Below, piece by piece: positions 46,190 to 58,020 of a stretch of DNA of 64,000 bases. The notes beneath the pieces are model-generated. The model did no database searches. It was not told the DNA's origin and worked only from the letters and a program-made list of their open reading frames with translations. Made by a program: the position numbers and the translations under genes. The number at the start of each line of letters is the position of its first letter. The stretch's first letter is position 1. Source of the DNA: Heterohyrax brucei (lineage: Eukaryota; Chordata; Mammalia; Hyracoidea; Procaviidae); the NCBI GenBank assembly GCA_028571685.1, contig CM053148.1, forward strand, positions 90,294,001-90,358,000, given 5' to 3'.

Positions 46190-47425
46190 CTTGAATTTTG
46201 AATTAGAAAGGTGTCTGGGCACCACAGTCTCTGGGGTTCCTCCAGTGTCTATCAGAGCAGTAAAACTGGGCATTTCTGAGAATTTGATATTTGTTTGACA
46301 TTTTTCTCCTGCTCTGTTTGGGACCTTCTATTGTGATCCAAGTCAGAGTAGCCTCTGGCAGTGGTCAGGATGAGCTGGTTCTTCTGGGCTCAGACTGGCG
46401 GAGGCTGTGCTTCATGAGTCCTGGGGACTGACTATGCCTCGTGTCTTTGGTTTTCTTACTTATAGTTTGCTCTTCATGGAGTGAGACCACTAAATGTATC
46501 CCTGATGCTGGAGTACAGCTTTTCATACTATTTTTTTTACGATCCTTTCTATTTCATCTGGCTCTGTCTCAGTAACACCTAATTTCTTACTCATATATGG
46601 GTTACATGTATCTTCTCGTTTTTTCTTTGTTAATGTGGTCAGTAGCTTGTCAAGACAAGCAAGTAGCTTGTCTTGCTGATTATTTTCAATTGTTTTTCTG
46701 TTTGTCACTCCCTGTATTTCTCATTTAAACTTTATTTCCTTTCCTTTAGCATCTGTAGGCTTCTTTTGATGCTCTTTTTCTATTTGTTCAAGTTGTGTGG
46801 TTAAGGTATTGATTTCAGCCCTTCTTTTTGATGTAGGTGTCTATTAATATAAATTTATCTCTGAGCATTGTTCTTCTGTGTCCCAAAGGTTTCTGGGTGT
46901 TTCATTTTGATTCCTGTTTGTTTCTAGGAATTTGTTTTAATTTCATTTTAGATCTCTTCTATTACCCAGTGGTTTTTAAGCATGGTGTTTTTCAGTTTCC
47001 ACGTATCGGACATCTATTTCTTGTTCTCCCTCTTATTGATTTCTAATTTTACAGTGTTGTGATCTGAGAAGATGTTTTGTAATGTTTCAGTAATTTTGAA
47101 ATTATTAAGGTTTGCTTTGTGGCCTAAACACAGTCTATTCTAAAGAACAATCCAGGTACACTAGAGAACAACCTGTAATGTGCTATTCTTGGATGGAGTG
47201 CTCTGTAAATGTCTATGAGGTCAAATTGGTTCACTGTGTTACCTGGATCTTCTGTATCTTTGTTCACTTTCTCTCTAGTTCTGGCCGTCATCAAAAGTGT
47301 GTGTTAAAGTCTTCTACTATTATTGTAAAGCTCTGTTTCCCTTTTAAATTTCTGCTGAGGTTTGTTTTATGTACTTAGGAGCTTTTTCATTCAGTATGTA
47401 AATATTCACTGTTTGTGTACTTTGG
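46190..47425 (-). mobile_element. L1 LINE with internal deletion
   Basis: On the minus strand, 47425 down to about 46500 is ORF2 endonuclease-to-linker sequence (TKKKREDTCNPYMSKKL, plus the antisense of the EN segment at 46840-47330). It joins directly to L1 3' UTR at about 46490-46190 (agtctgagcccagaagaacc). The reverse transcriptase part is missing between them. Confidence 0.72.
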
Positions 47426-48304
47426 ATGCCCTCTGGGTGGATTGGCGGAGGGGGATGAGGAGGAGGCACATGTGGCTAGGTAGGGAGTAAAGGCTTGTAT
47501 TGTGTACCCCAGTCTTCAGAACTGTAGGAATATGGGGGTTCTGGCTGTTATTCATTAGGAAGAGAGGAGACTGAGTGTGCTTCTCCAGTCACTGACCAAT
47601 GGTACCTGAGGATTTCCCATTGGATGCAACCAGCACTAATAAGCGGGTCCCAGTAAGTGCAACAGGGGAGGGAGTCCAGTCAGGTAGGGACTCTCTTGCT
47701 GACATTCCATGGGGGACTATTACCCCACCCCATGTGTGTCAATATTTCCAGTGGTCAGGGTCTGCCACAGCTGATTATCCCTGTCTCCAGTTCTTGGTTT
47801 CCTCCCTACTCTGTAGAACAGAACCCTGGTGCTCCTGCCCTGTACTCGCCCCAACTAGAAGCAGCCCGTCTCCAACTCATCCCTTTCCACTTCAGGTATG
47901 TCTGCAGTTTTTCAGTCCCCTGTTGGTAGTTTCATGAAGTTTCCTTCCTGTAATTCTGTCTGAAGATCACCGCTGCTTTTGTCTCAAGTGGTCACACTGT
48001 ATCAGGCTGGCTAAAAGAGCAGTTCTCTCTGTATTCCACTAAATTTTCTGTTTTGAACTGTTTCTTCTTGTACTTGCTCAGGGTTTCTGCATTATCCTCT
48101 GTAGCTGTTTCACTCGGTTTCTTAGGTCTTTGCCATAGAACAACCGGCTAGTGTGGCTGATCAATCCACTATCTCTGCTACCCTGTTCAAACTACATGGT
48201 TTTTCAAGGTTAGAAGCAACTGTAAAATATCTATAGCTAATGCTTGTGTAGTAGACTGCACTAATACTCCCAAAATATTGATGATTGTCCATTATTGAAC
48301 ATTT
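47426..48304. other. GC-richer block of unassigned origin
   Basis: About 880 bp, clearly richer in G and C than its surroundings, between two minus-strand L1 pieces. It could be the 5' UTR of the L1 on its left, or a separate element. Overlapping frames at 47599-47937 (112 residues) and 47657-47929 show no domain that I recognise. Confidence 0.4.
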
Positions 48305-48640
48305 ATTGACTTATTTTTTTATTATGATGATGACTGAATGAAAATGTACATTCCCATATAAATTTGCATGCCCACCTATATGCAGCTCCCCCTGCTCTCC
48401 CTGCCCGGTGACAGCACACTCTTCCTCGCTGCTCCATACATGTCTCATCCTCCCTACAACCTCTTATCCCCTCCTCTCCATCCACTCTCCTGCCTCCACT
48501 AAGAGGCCAGCGGGATGACATCCTCTAGATAGCACAGAATCATAAAGTGCACACATGAGATGGTCACTCTGTGTTGCCAAGTCCAATCCATTCCTGGTAT
48601 TGACCGATACTTTAATAGTTTGAGTCACAGCCTCAAAGTA
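48305..48640 (-). mobile_element. L1 3' UTR end fragment
   Basis: It shares a long stretch with the 3' UTR at 37385-37690, for example cctggtgacagcacactcct against cccggtgacagcacactctt. Only about 335 bp of the 3' end is present. Confidence 0.85.
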
Positions 48641-48861
48641 AGGCATACTTTGATAACTGATGAATTTTAATTGAAGTTGAATAATATTCGAAGATTTGAA
48701 AAACAATCTAGTTAAAACTGAACCATCAAACGATGTATTTTTTTAGAAAAGATGATTCATTTCATAAGATAAAAATTTTTGCCATTTTGTTTTGTTAAAT
48801 TCATACAAATTTAACTCTACATAATTAGTCTTTTATTTCCCCTGGAATAATGTGGCAGAAA

Positions 48862-48962
48862 AATACTGATGAGGATGATGCAGGACTAGGCAGTGTTCTG
48901 TTCTGCTGTACACCAAGTCACCATGAGTCAAAACCTGCTTGGCAACACCTAATAACAACACT
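48862..48962 (+). mobile_element. RTE LINE or RTE-tailed SINE 3' end
   Basis: It holds the terminal ~100 bp of the shared tail (gactaggcagtgttctgttc, tgagtcaaaacctgcttggc, aacacctaataacaaca). Confidence 0.8.
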
Positions 48963-49355
48963 ACATTCTTGTAAATGTGGTACTGTGCACACAGAGCAGT
49001 GGTACCACCAACACTGGGATTTTACTTAGAACTATTATGTAGTAATAATAATGAAGTGGATGAATTGATCACAGGTCTTCTGGGCTTTTTCTGGTTCTGA
49101 ACACATCCTTGCAAACAGAATGACCTTTCACTCAAAACTTAAGGGTGAAATCCTGCACTGACCTCTCCAACAATTTAATCTAACCTGCGTAAGCAAAAAC
49201 AAGAGTGTCATGTTTTTAGTGAAGTTCAAAAACAATGCCTTGTTTCTTTCTAGGATGATAAGATCCAGTAATATAAGGATTAGACCACAAATCATTAGTC
49301 GTTATTAGTCCAGAAATCTTAACAGGGCCCAATGGCAGGTCGGTGGGTCACCTAC
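48963..49355. other. Intronic flank of the NCAM2 Ig3 first exon
   Basis: About 390 bp with no recognised repeat, downstream of the exon donor in transcript terms. Confidence 0.6.
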
Positions 49356-49473
49356 CTGTACCAGCTGATGGTGGGTTCAGGTGAGCCAGAGGCCAGGCAG
49401 GATAATGTCATCTCTTCGCCTCTCTCTGCTGTGGCATTAAAGAATTTCTGAGGCATTGTGATGGCTGGTGGCA
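49356..49473 (-). CDS. NCAM2: NCAM2 internal exon, first half of Ig domain 3
   Basis: This 118-bp exon encodes the start of the third immunoglobulin domain of neural cell adhesion molecule 2, a cell-surface homophilic adhesion protein of neurons. On the minus strand a pyrimidine-rich tract ends in an AG acceptor just before 49473, and the donor GTAGG follows 49356. The frame is open and reads [20 protein letters not shown] and then [18 protein letters not shown]. It carries the first Ig cysteine (LSC), the Ig tryptophan (SWY) and an N-glycosylation sequon (NAT). It begins in phase 1 (codon G|TG, Val) and ends in phase 2 (AG|G, Arg), joining exactly to the exon at 39712-39872. The match to NCAM2, as opposed to NCAM1, is by recognition of the family sequence. 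The upstream exon was not seen in the window. Confidence 0.95.
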
Positions 49474-52002
49474 CTGAAGGAGAAAGGAACATAAGAGTTT
49501 ATTGGGATGTAAAGCATTTCGTTATCACTATTGTGACACTTCTGTCACTGATCATTTTATGCTGAACTTTTACTTGTATTGATAGAACAACTTGGCTTCA
49601 AGTAAAGTAACTCTAAAGTCTGCCTTTTCAGGTGCAATAATTACCTAATTCACTTCAATGTTGCTTAACAGTATTGTTTCCAAAAATACATTGTACATTA
49701 AACTAAATATTTTAGAATATATACCTTTAGGAATGTTCTCCCACAAAAAGACAGACAAAACCACCTTGGCTTACATTGATTCTGAGATCTCCTTTCAGCA
49801 TAAATAGATTTCCTATTTGGATTCTCACTGTTATATATGTAATTCTATACACAATCATTTACTGTTTCAAGGGACTTTCAAATTAGATGTCAAACCATAA
49901 TGTTCTTTCTGATTAACTACACTTAATTTCTTCAAACAACTACAGAAAATTTTATGAGGAGAAACTGCTTAAGCCACAGGATATGAAAATAGATTTTCAT
50001 GAACAATTCAATTTTAAAATTAAGCTTCCCAAATTTCTAATTACACTGCAAAAACTGTATATGCTGCACATTTTTGACAGGCTAAACTGTTACTAACACA
50101 TACCCTCTGCAATTAATAAGTCAGTAACATCCCTAACAGAAGTTACATTTCAAAGTAACCTGTACATTTTGATTTAATACAGTTTCATGGTTTTTTTTTT
50201 TAAGTGTTTTTGTGTCTTAAACAACATGACTCGACCAGTTTTGAGAAGTGTGATCATAACAAAATATCTCTACAATAGCATGCAGTCAGCACTGAGGCAG
50301 CACTATGCCCACTGATGTGAGAATATAAACTGATATGGATCTCAGTAATTAAACACAATAAATCAAGTAAATTCCTTTATGAATTTAGATTTACAGGGTT
50401 TGCTATGACATACTATCTCTAAACTAACACAACAATTACTAGTATTCCAATAGGTGGTACTTTTTTTTTCCCTAAAGATCAACTTTATATTCTGTATCTT
50501 GTTCTCTTTATCGTGGAGTTATAAGGAAGAACACTTTAAGCAAAATGCATTTTGTGTTACTTTTTGTTATTTTTTAATCTGGCTGCAGGAATACTATTAT
50601 TATATTTTATTAGAAGATTCAATATTTTAACAGAGAATTATGATGAAAATGAACTCTTTGATAGAAATTCTCTTTAGAGAAATAAAAAAGTACATAGACA
50701 GAAACACTTTCAAATCAAAAACTATATGTTCCAGCTCTTGTCCTACAAATGTTATTAACAAAATCAGGTTATTTAATCTTTTTTATCACTTTATTTCCTA
50801 TCAAGTGAACCATGTATACTACATGATCTCAAAGGCTGACTTAAATCTTCATGTATATACTTTATTAAATGTTGACTCTGCTAATTAAACATCATACTGT
50901 GTAGGTTGGCATAACAACATACATTAACACTGTATATTTACACAGGACTTTGAAAAGTAATTCCAGAACTGTTCTGAAGAAAAAGCAAAACCTGAGGAAT
51001 TTGCAGTGCTCCAGATGGCAAGATGCTCAGTGATTTTCTTAAACACTGGCTTATGCTATTGACAGTATCTTAAAATAATATTACTTCCTTGCTTCTGAAT
51101 TCCCTACTGAGTGGTATTAGATGATTTTACAAAGATTATAATATTCCATTTAAACTACTTATTTTCTCATAGAAGGCCATACCTACTACATTTTAACTTT
51201 TCCAAAGCATTTTTTCCCACATTTGACTGTTTTGAAATGTTTTAATATCTTCATCAAGATTTGCAGTCTGTAGGCATTAGTCAACACATTCTGGTGAATT
51301 TCTACTCTCACTCATTAGCTGTAAGAAACACGGGAAAGGGGAGCTGTAGGGAGACACCTCTATAGCTCTGTATGTAGATGGATGTTTAGTCTGTTTCCCA
51401 GTAATGATTGTACTCATTGGATGCTTAGACTCCAAAGATACATTTTTAGGAAAAAAAGGAGGGCAGGAGTGATGGAGAGAGGGGTAGGAACAGGGAGAAG
51501 AAGGAAGAGTAGGAAGGGAGAGAGGAAGGGAGGGAGAGAGGAAGGAAAAAAGGAAGAGAAGGGAGGAAGCCAGATTCGACTGCATGCAGTTAACTTATTA
51601 AAACTTGAAATTTCTTTTAATAATGGAACTACACAATTAATTCCCTTTTATTTATAACAACCATTTGCTATTTTGTTAGTCTGCTATGCCTACTGAGTTT
51701 GAAAACATTCTCATACCTACTGCATAGCACTTTCAGTTAACTATTTCTGAAACTGTGAAATAAAAGCTATCACAAATCACAAGTAACACAAACAAAACTA
51801 TGGGAGTAGTGGGTGATATAATAGCCTTGAATAACTGGCAGAAAATGAATCAAAACACGAAAATTAAAACAAATATACAGAGAACATAGCGAATCATATT
51901 CCTTCCATGTCTGATAATAAGCATTGAAAACTATCAATTGCATGACCAAAACTATGAGAATGCATTTGAAATAATTCATAAATCATATTGCTTAGAAGAG
52001 TA
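49474..52002. other. NCAM2 intron, lowest repeat density in the window
   Basis: About 2.5 kb upstream of the Ig3 first exon with no recognised transposon, apart from a T run near 50190 and the purine-rich tract at 51449-51570. Confidence 0.55.
51449..51570. repeat. GGAA/GGGA purine-rich tract
   Basis: About 120 bp almost entirely of A and G on the plus strand (gaaggaagagtaggaaggga, gagaggaaggaaaaaaggaa). The frames that cross it are low-complexity artefacts. Confidence 0.9.
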
Positions 52003-52200
52003 TTGTTGTGTTGCTGTTGTTGGGTGCTCTTGAATCAATTCCAACTCAAAGGGATCTCACATGATAAGTCAGAATGGCTGTGATTCTGACCGAAGCCCAC
52101 GATCAGGTCAGGTCTTTCTGCTCTGGAGCTGCTGAATGGGTTTGAGCCCCCAAGGTTTCAGCTGCCAGCCAAGAGCTTAACCGCTGCACAACTAGGTCTT
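52003..52200 (-). repeat. AfroSINE, long variant
   Basis: Reverse copy with the tail gttgttgggtgctcttgaat, extra block gatcaggtcaggtctttctg and head aagagcttaaccgctgcaca. Confidence 0.88.
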
Positions 52201-52514
52201 CTTAAAAAGAGCCTTCATAACATTAAAATATTAATGATGCTTGTTTGGTACGTAACATTACAAGCAATAAACTCTGAAAAATTACCTATGGGGTAACTTT
52301 CAAAATAAGAATGCTCTCTGACTTATCAAAGACAGATTCTCACAATTCAAATCCAGAGTCTGCAATTCTGTAGCATTTTCCTCTTGCTTTTGTGTTGTTT
52401 TCACCGCTGAAGGCAAAGCTTATGTCCTAAATCTCTGAGATTCACTAATAATGAAATTTGAGTTGACAATGAAAATTTTCCAATCCATGATTTTCTTTTT
52501 TTATATAAACCAAC
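52201..52514. other. Intronic sequence, no feature recognised
   Basis: About 310 bp of AT-rich unique-looking sequence. Confidence 0.5.
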
Positions 52515-52907
52515 TGTCATGGATTTAACTGTGTCTCTCAAAAATGTGTGTGTCAATTTGGTTAGGCCATGATTCCTAGTATTGTGTGATGTTTCTACAT
52601 GTTGTAAATTCTGCCTCTGTGATGTTAATGAGAGAGGATGGGCTGTGATTTCCTTAGTGGGGCTGGAACCAATCCAACAGATTGTTTCATGCCTTGAGGC
52701 AATCTCTTGTCACATAAAGGAAGAGAAGCAAAGCAGAGAGTTGAAGATCTTATACTATACCATCAGGAAAGAAGCAACGTCAGGAGCAGATCATATTCTC
52801 CTGCCCCAGGGTCCCTGCACCTCAGAAAGTCCCAGTCCAGGAAAACATGGACAACAAGGACCTTCCTCCAGAGCCAACAGAGAAAGCCTTCCCCTAGAGT
52901 TGATGCC
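52515..52907 (+). mobile_element. MaLR/ERVL-like LTR, 3'-truncated
   Basis: It starts TGTCATGGATTTAACTG and follows the family to ttcccctagagttgatgcc, then stops at a T run (52908-52920). The terminal ~110 bp with the AATAAA and CA end are absent. The 125-residue frame over it is chance. Confidence 0.85.
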
Positions 52908-52920
52908 TTTTTTTTTTTTT

Positions 52921-54422
52921 CAGACATACCTAGTCAAAGATTTAAATGGAAGGCACTGAAGCCAGAATTTCAAAAACACTTCTATAAAAGAACTAAATCC
53001 AAGTAATCATATTCCTTGATGTTAAGATTTACTATAAAGTTACAGTAATTTAATTTATAACAGTGTGATGATAGTGAAAGTATGGCCACAGTCAATAGGA
53101 CGGAATAGAGATGACAGAAAATAAGTCTCCATGTGGACAATTACATTTTTAACAATGTGAGGAAGTAGCCCGATTTAAAAAAAGATAGTTTTTAACAGTG
53201 ATGTTGAAACAACTGAACACACATATGCAAATGTTGAAACCTGAATACAGTCCTCGCTCTTTACACAAAAATAAACCACTAGAGGACCATAGATCCAAAA
53301 TATAAGCCATTAAGATATAAAACTTTTGGACTAAAATATAGAAGAAAACCTTTGTGACTTGAAGTTAGGTGAAGAATTATCTGACAGGATAGTAAAAGTA
53401 TAATCCATGACAGAAAAGAGATTGACAGTTAGGACTTTATCAGAACTGAAATCCGTTTGTTTTCTGAAGGATATTCTTTAGAGAATGAAATAACAAACAA
53501 GATCCTGGAAAGAAAATGTGAAAACCACATAACTGAGACAGCACTTACATCCAAAATATATACAAAATATCTAAACTCAACAATAAGTGATCAGGCAGTT
53601 CCTATAGAAGACACGCAGAAGACTTAAAAAGATTCTTTACTAGAGAAGATGTATGAGGGGCAAATGAGCTCAAGAGAAGAAGTTCACTACTATTTGGCAC
53701 TGGATAAATTAAAACAAAAACCACAATGAGATTCCGCTACTCAACATATTAAAACACAGACACACACAGGTGATACCAAGTACCAGTGAAGATAAGGAAT
53801 AACAAATTCCTATGTGACTATTGACAAATCATAACTATATAACCTCTGTGGAAATAGCTTGATAATTTCTGATAGAATTAAAATACACTTACAATATAAG
53901 CCTATAATCACATAAATGAATTTAATGTTTCCACAATAAAGTGCACACAAATATTTTAAAAAACTATTCATAGATGTTAAGTGCTACGTCTGCTAACCAA
54001 AAGTTTGGTGGTTCAAATCCTCCAGGAAATCATTGGAAACTCTATGGAGCAGTTCTACTCTGTCCTATAGGGCCGCCATGAGTCGGAATTGACTCATTGG
54101 CAGTGAGTTTGGTTTTGGGTTAGTCATAACTGCAAGAACAAAATCAAAAAACTGGATACACAGAGCAACGTGGCTGAACATAAAACAGTAAACCATTTTC
54201 ATTAATGACATTAAATAACATTAATTTCCCAAAACTTGCATACATGCTGTAATTTATACGACATTCTTGAAAAGGCAAGCTATAGTGACAGAGAACAGAG
54301 TAGTGGCTGTCAAGGAGTTCGGGGTTGAAGGAAGGTGTAATTGTGAAGAAATGACACTGAATGAATTTTGGGGTGATGGAACAATTCAGCACACTTACCG
54401 CTGACGGTTACATGCACTCATG
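52921..54422 (+). mobile_element. Old L1 (L1M-type) 3' end, interrupted by AfroSINE
   Basis: 52921-53973 resembles the ORF2 end of old L1s (atatctaaactcaacaataa, gacacgcagaagacttaaaa). 54119-54422 resembles an L1M 3' UTR (ttcttgaaaaggcaagctat, gagaacagagtagtggctgt, attttggggtgatggaacaa). No open frame survives. Confidence 0.68.
53974..54118 (+). repeat. AfroSINE inside L1M
   Basis: Forward copy lacking the first ~20 bases (gttaagtgctacgtctgcta, tctgtcctatagggccgcca, ggcagtgagtttggttttgg). Confidence 0.94.
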
Positions 54423-54473
54423 TTATTGTCAGCTGCTGTGAGGCATTTTCAACTCAGTAACATTATGTTTACC

Positions 54474-54623
54474 CAAACCAAACTCACTGCCGGCAAGTCA
54501 ATTCTAACTCATGGTGGCTCTACAGGACAGAGTAGAACTGCTCGAAGGAGAGCCCAGCATATTTGAATTGCTGAACTTTTGGTTAGTAGATATAGCATTT
54601 AATCACTACACTACCAGGGTCTC
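54474..54623 (-). repeat. AfroSINE inside RTE
   Basis: Reverse copy (cactgccggcaagtcaattc, agagtagaactgctcgaagg, cactacactaccagggtctc). First of two in tandem. Confidence 0.9.
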
Positions 54624-54629
54624 TATGTA

Positions 54630-54768
54630 TACCCCAAATCCCACAGTGACCCTAGAGGTCAGAGTAGTACTGCTTCACAGAGTTGTGAAGGAGTGCCTGG
54701 TGTATTGAACTGCTGACCTTTTGGTTAGCAGTTGTAGCACTTACTCCCACTACGTCACCCGGGTTTCC
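54630..54768 (-). repeat. AfroSINE inside RTE
   Basis: Second reverse copy, directly following the first. Its tail is shortened (cccacagtgaccctagaggt) and its head reads tacgtcacccgggtttcc. Confidence 0.9.
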
Positions 54769-55996
54769 TACTCCATGTGTACCAGAACTAAATGTCACCC
54801 CGTCCTGCACCATCCTAACAATCGTTGCCATGTTCGAGACACTTGTTGTAGCACCTGTGTCAATCCATGTCATTGAGATCTTTTTCAACAAATCTCTACT
54901 TTGCACAGCATGATGTCCGTTCTACAGAGATTTAGCTCTCCTGCTAACAAGTCCAAAGGCAGGGAACAAAGTCTAGTCAACCTTGCTTCTAAGGAACATT
55001 CTGGAGGTACTCCCTGCAAGACAGATCTGTCTGTTCTTCGGATAATCCATTGTATATTCAATATTCTTTGCTAGCACCATAATTCAAAGGCATCAGTTCT
55101 TCTTGGGTCTTCCTTTCTCATTGCCCAGTTTTCATAAGTATACGAGGTAACTGAAAATACCACGGCTTGTATCAGGCACGCTTTTGTCTTTAAAACGACA
55201 TCTTCACTTTTTAACACGTTAAAGAGGTGTTTTGCAGCAGATGCATCCAATGTAACACTTCGTTTAACTTCTTACTGCTGCTTCCATGGGTGTTGACTGT
55301 GGAAGCAAGAAAACGTCAGTCCTTGCCGATGTCCGTACGGCCCCTGTTTATCTCATGCTGCTAATTGGTCCAGTAATGAAGGTTTCTGTTTTCTTTATGT
55401 TGAGGTATAACCCATAGGGAAGGGTGTGGTCAGTGTTTGATCAGTAAGTGCTGCAAGTCCTTTTCACTCCCAGAAAGCTAGGTTGGTTATGTCATCTGCA
55501 TATTCTGGGTTGTTAATGAGTCCCCAGTTCTGATACTGCCTTCTTCTTCATATAGTCTGACATTTCAGATTCTTTGCTTGGCATATAGACAGAATATGTA
55601 TGGTGAAGAGAATCAATGCTGAAGCACATCTTTTCCAATTTTAAAATACTTTTTCTGTTTGAACAACTGTGTCTTGGTCTATGTACAAGTTCCACATTTT
55701 CGATGTGAGCATAATTGAGTGTGCTGTAGTTCCTGCTCTTTGAAATATCTGTTACAGCTTACGTTGTCAAATATCTTTGTAAGGTCAATAAAACACAACT
55801 AAATGTCTTTCTAGTACCCTACACTTTCAGCCAATATCCATCTGTCATCAGTGATGATGGCCCTTTTGTGGCACCCTCTTCAGAATCCAGCTTGAATTTC
55901 TAACAGTTCTCTGTTGACATACAGCTGCAAAAACTTTTCTTGCATATGATATTGATATTGGTGTATAATTTCCATATTCCACATTTACCTATAAAA

Positions 55997-56125
55997 CTAA
56001 AACCTGCTGTCAAGTCGATTCCAACTCGTAGTGGCCCTATACCTCAGAGTAGAACTGCCTCATTTGAACTGCTGACCTTTTGGTTAGCAGACACAGCACT
56101 TAACCACTGTGCCACCAGGGTTTCT
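55997..56125 (-). repeat. AfroSINE with internal deletion
   Basis: Reverse copy. The body jumps from tagaactgcctca to tttgaactgctgacc, so about 30 bases are missing. Head actgtgccaccagggttt. Confidence 0.92.
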
Positions 56126-57938
56126 AGAACTAGCTACACAGAGTTAAATTCATAAACTAAAAGAATATGTCAGTCTTACTACATGTTAATTTAAAAACAA
56201 ACACACACAAATTTTTTTCAAAACAAAAATTAGATTCCGTGAGTGTTTGTTAACACATAAAACAAATATTCACCAGACTGAATGTGTTCATGTCCTGAAA
56301 TAGCTCATACCTCTTTGAATTCAGTTCCAGATTGTTTAAAGCTGGAACAAGTTAAAAAAAGAAAGTACTGGAGGGACTTCTGACTCATGTCCTTAGAGTA
56401 CCTTCTTCTACTTCAGTTAATCAGACTCTTCTTTTTCTTGTTGGTCTGATCCTCCCAGTGTATTCTGAAAAATCTCTTTATTTCTTAATTCTTGCTTTTA
56501 TCTGTTATAAATTTTAGATTCCACAGTTTCTGTACACTTTTTATTTCTGCGACATTTAGAACATCTGCCACGTTTCAGTCTATTGTTTTAATTATCTCAA
56601 AGTGTATTTGTTTTACCCTGATCTCAAAAGTCCACAGGAATATAATTAAATAACAAATAAAATAAATAAAGTTTATTAGAGAACTATTTTTTTTTTTTTG
56701 GAAAAAACAGGCAGATATTAGCGTTTAGATACATATGTAGTTAGAAATATACAGATATAGGGAAACACAGAGGCACAGACAAAGAAAAAGGGAGAAAAAT
56801 GTATTAATCTAAAATCATTTTGATGTAAGTACAGAATGGAAAGCTGGAATGTTTTGAGGTCAGGATTTAGACATAAATAAGCAACACTACATTCAAAATA
56901 AAACATATCGTACTTTATTCAGCTTCTTAGACCACTGTGTAAACTTTTGTTCACTACACTGAAATACATAAACAGTAATGTCAGCTTCCAGACAAGATAT
57001 ACAATGAGTACGCAATTCATCCTATGACCAGAAACAACAAAAATTATTAGTTTATGAAAAAACAATTTTCAAAACATTATAAATCAGTCAACACAGTAAG
57101 TCAACAGTCATCCTTGATGTAAGTCGGGGGGAAAAGAAAAAAGACTAGTTAGTCCTACTGGGGAGTCCAACTGGAGTTCATAAGTATCCCTAAATTTAGA
57201 AGACAGAGCTGGGAGTCTGGGAGATGAAGGTGGCCAGGGTTCACAGCACAAAGCATTAGACACGAAAGAGCTTCAGAGTGAAGCTTTTCTCAGACAGTGG
57301 GTCCCTGGTGATCTTCAGATGGGTACTGATGAATGTATGCATAAGAGGAAGTTAACACAGGTCAGCTAAGCACAGTAAAATATTTAAAGCTCTCAAGGAG
57401 CAAGAAATATCTCCTATTTCTACCAGTTACAATGAAAAGCTTTGTAATTCATGACATGACAGATACAGAATTCAGAAATGTTTTGCTATGGAGTGGGGCA
57501 AATTACGTGCTCTAGCACATTGAAGCTGTTCTAATCCACCTAACAAGGCTCAAATGTGAGAATTAAAATAATTAATCTGTTTCCAGGTAATTTTATCTGC
57601 AGTCTAGGATAAAGATACAAATTATGTAAAATTGCACAAGAATAGTTAAAAAAAAAAAAAAGTTAAATTCACAACATGTGGCCTCCAATATAATATTATC
57701 ATTCAGGCAAAGAAGCAGGAAATATGAGTCATAATGAGAATAAAATACTATCTACTGAAACTAACCCATAAACAAAACAAATGATAAAATTAGTAGACAA
57801 AAACATCAGTGTAAATGTTACAACTTCATTCCACACATTTAAGAAGCCAGAAGAAAATCTGATGGTACTTAGGCACAGAAGATACTTAGAAAATTAGCTT
57901 CCTAAAAAATCAAACTGTAGTGTTTGAGACAAAAAGTA
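56126..57938. other. Intronic sequence, no feature recognised
   Basis: About 1.8 kb with no recognised element. A T run lies at 56687-56700, and an A run at 57646-57661. Confidence 0.5.
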
Positions 57939-57943
57939 CCCTA

Positions 57944-58011
57944 AAACCCAGTGCTGTCAAGTCGGGTCTGACTCACGGTAACCCTATGGCCAGAGTAGAA
58001 CTGCCCCATAC
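57944..58011 (-). repeat. AfroSINE, strongly 5'-truncated, with target duplication
   Basis: Only 68 bp of the 3' part (cccagtgctgtcaagtcggg ... gagtagaactgccccata), flanked by a perfect 9-bp duplication, agtacccta (57935-57943 and 58012-58020). Confidence 0.93.
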
Positions 58012-58020
58012 AGTACCCTA

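Larger units (their letters stand above)
39873..49355 (-). other. NCAM2: NCAM2 intron between the two Ig3 exons
   Basis: This 9,483-bp intron separates the two halves of Ig domain 3 (phase 2). It holds AfroSINEs, three MaLR-like LTRs, RTE pieces and three L1 fragments, each listed separately. No further coding exon was recognised in it. Confidence 0.9.
54423..55975 (-). mobile_element. RTE LINE with reverse transcriptase palm, interrupted
   Basis: The 3' tail is at 54423-54461, two AfroSINEs follow, and the rest runs 54785-55975. On the minus strand it covers part of the reverse transcriptase and the C-terminal tail. The catalytic box is conserved as YADD (minus-strand tatgcagatgac, 55491-55502) in a short frame reading EYADDITNLA. 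Stops elsewhere make it inactive. Confidence 0.87.

Noticed and set aside
47599..47937. 112-residue open frame in the GC-richer block
   Set aside because: It has no recognisable domain, no splice or start context that stands out, and an overlapping frame of similar length, as expected by chance in GC-rich DNA.
51382..51657. Basic 91-residue open frame
   Set aside because: It is produced by translation of the GGAA-rich tract.
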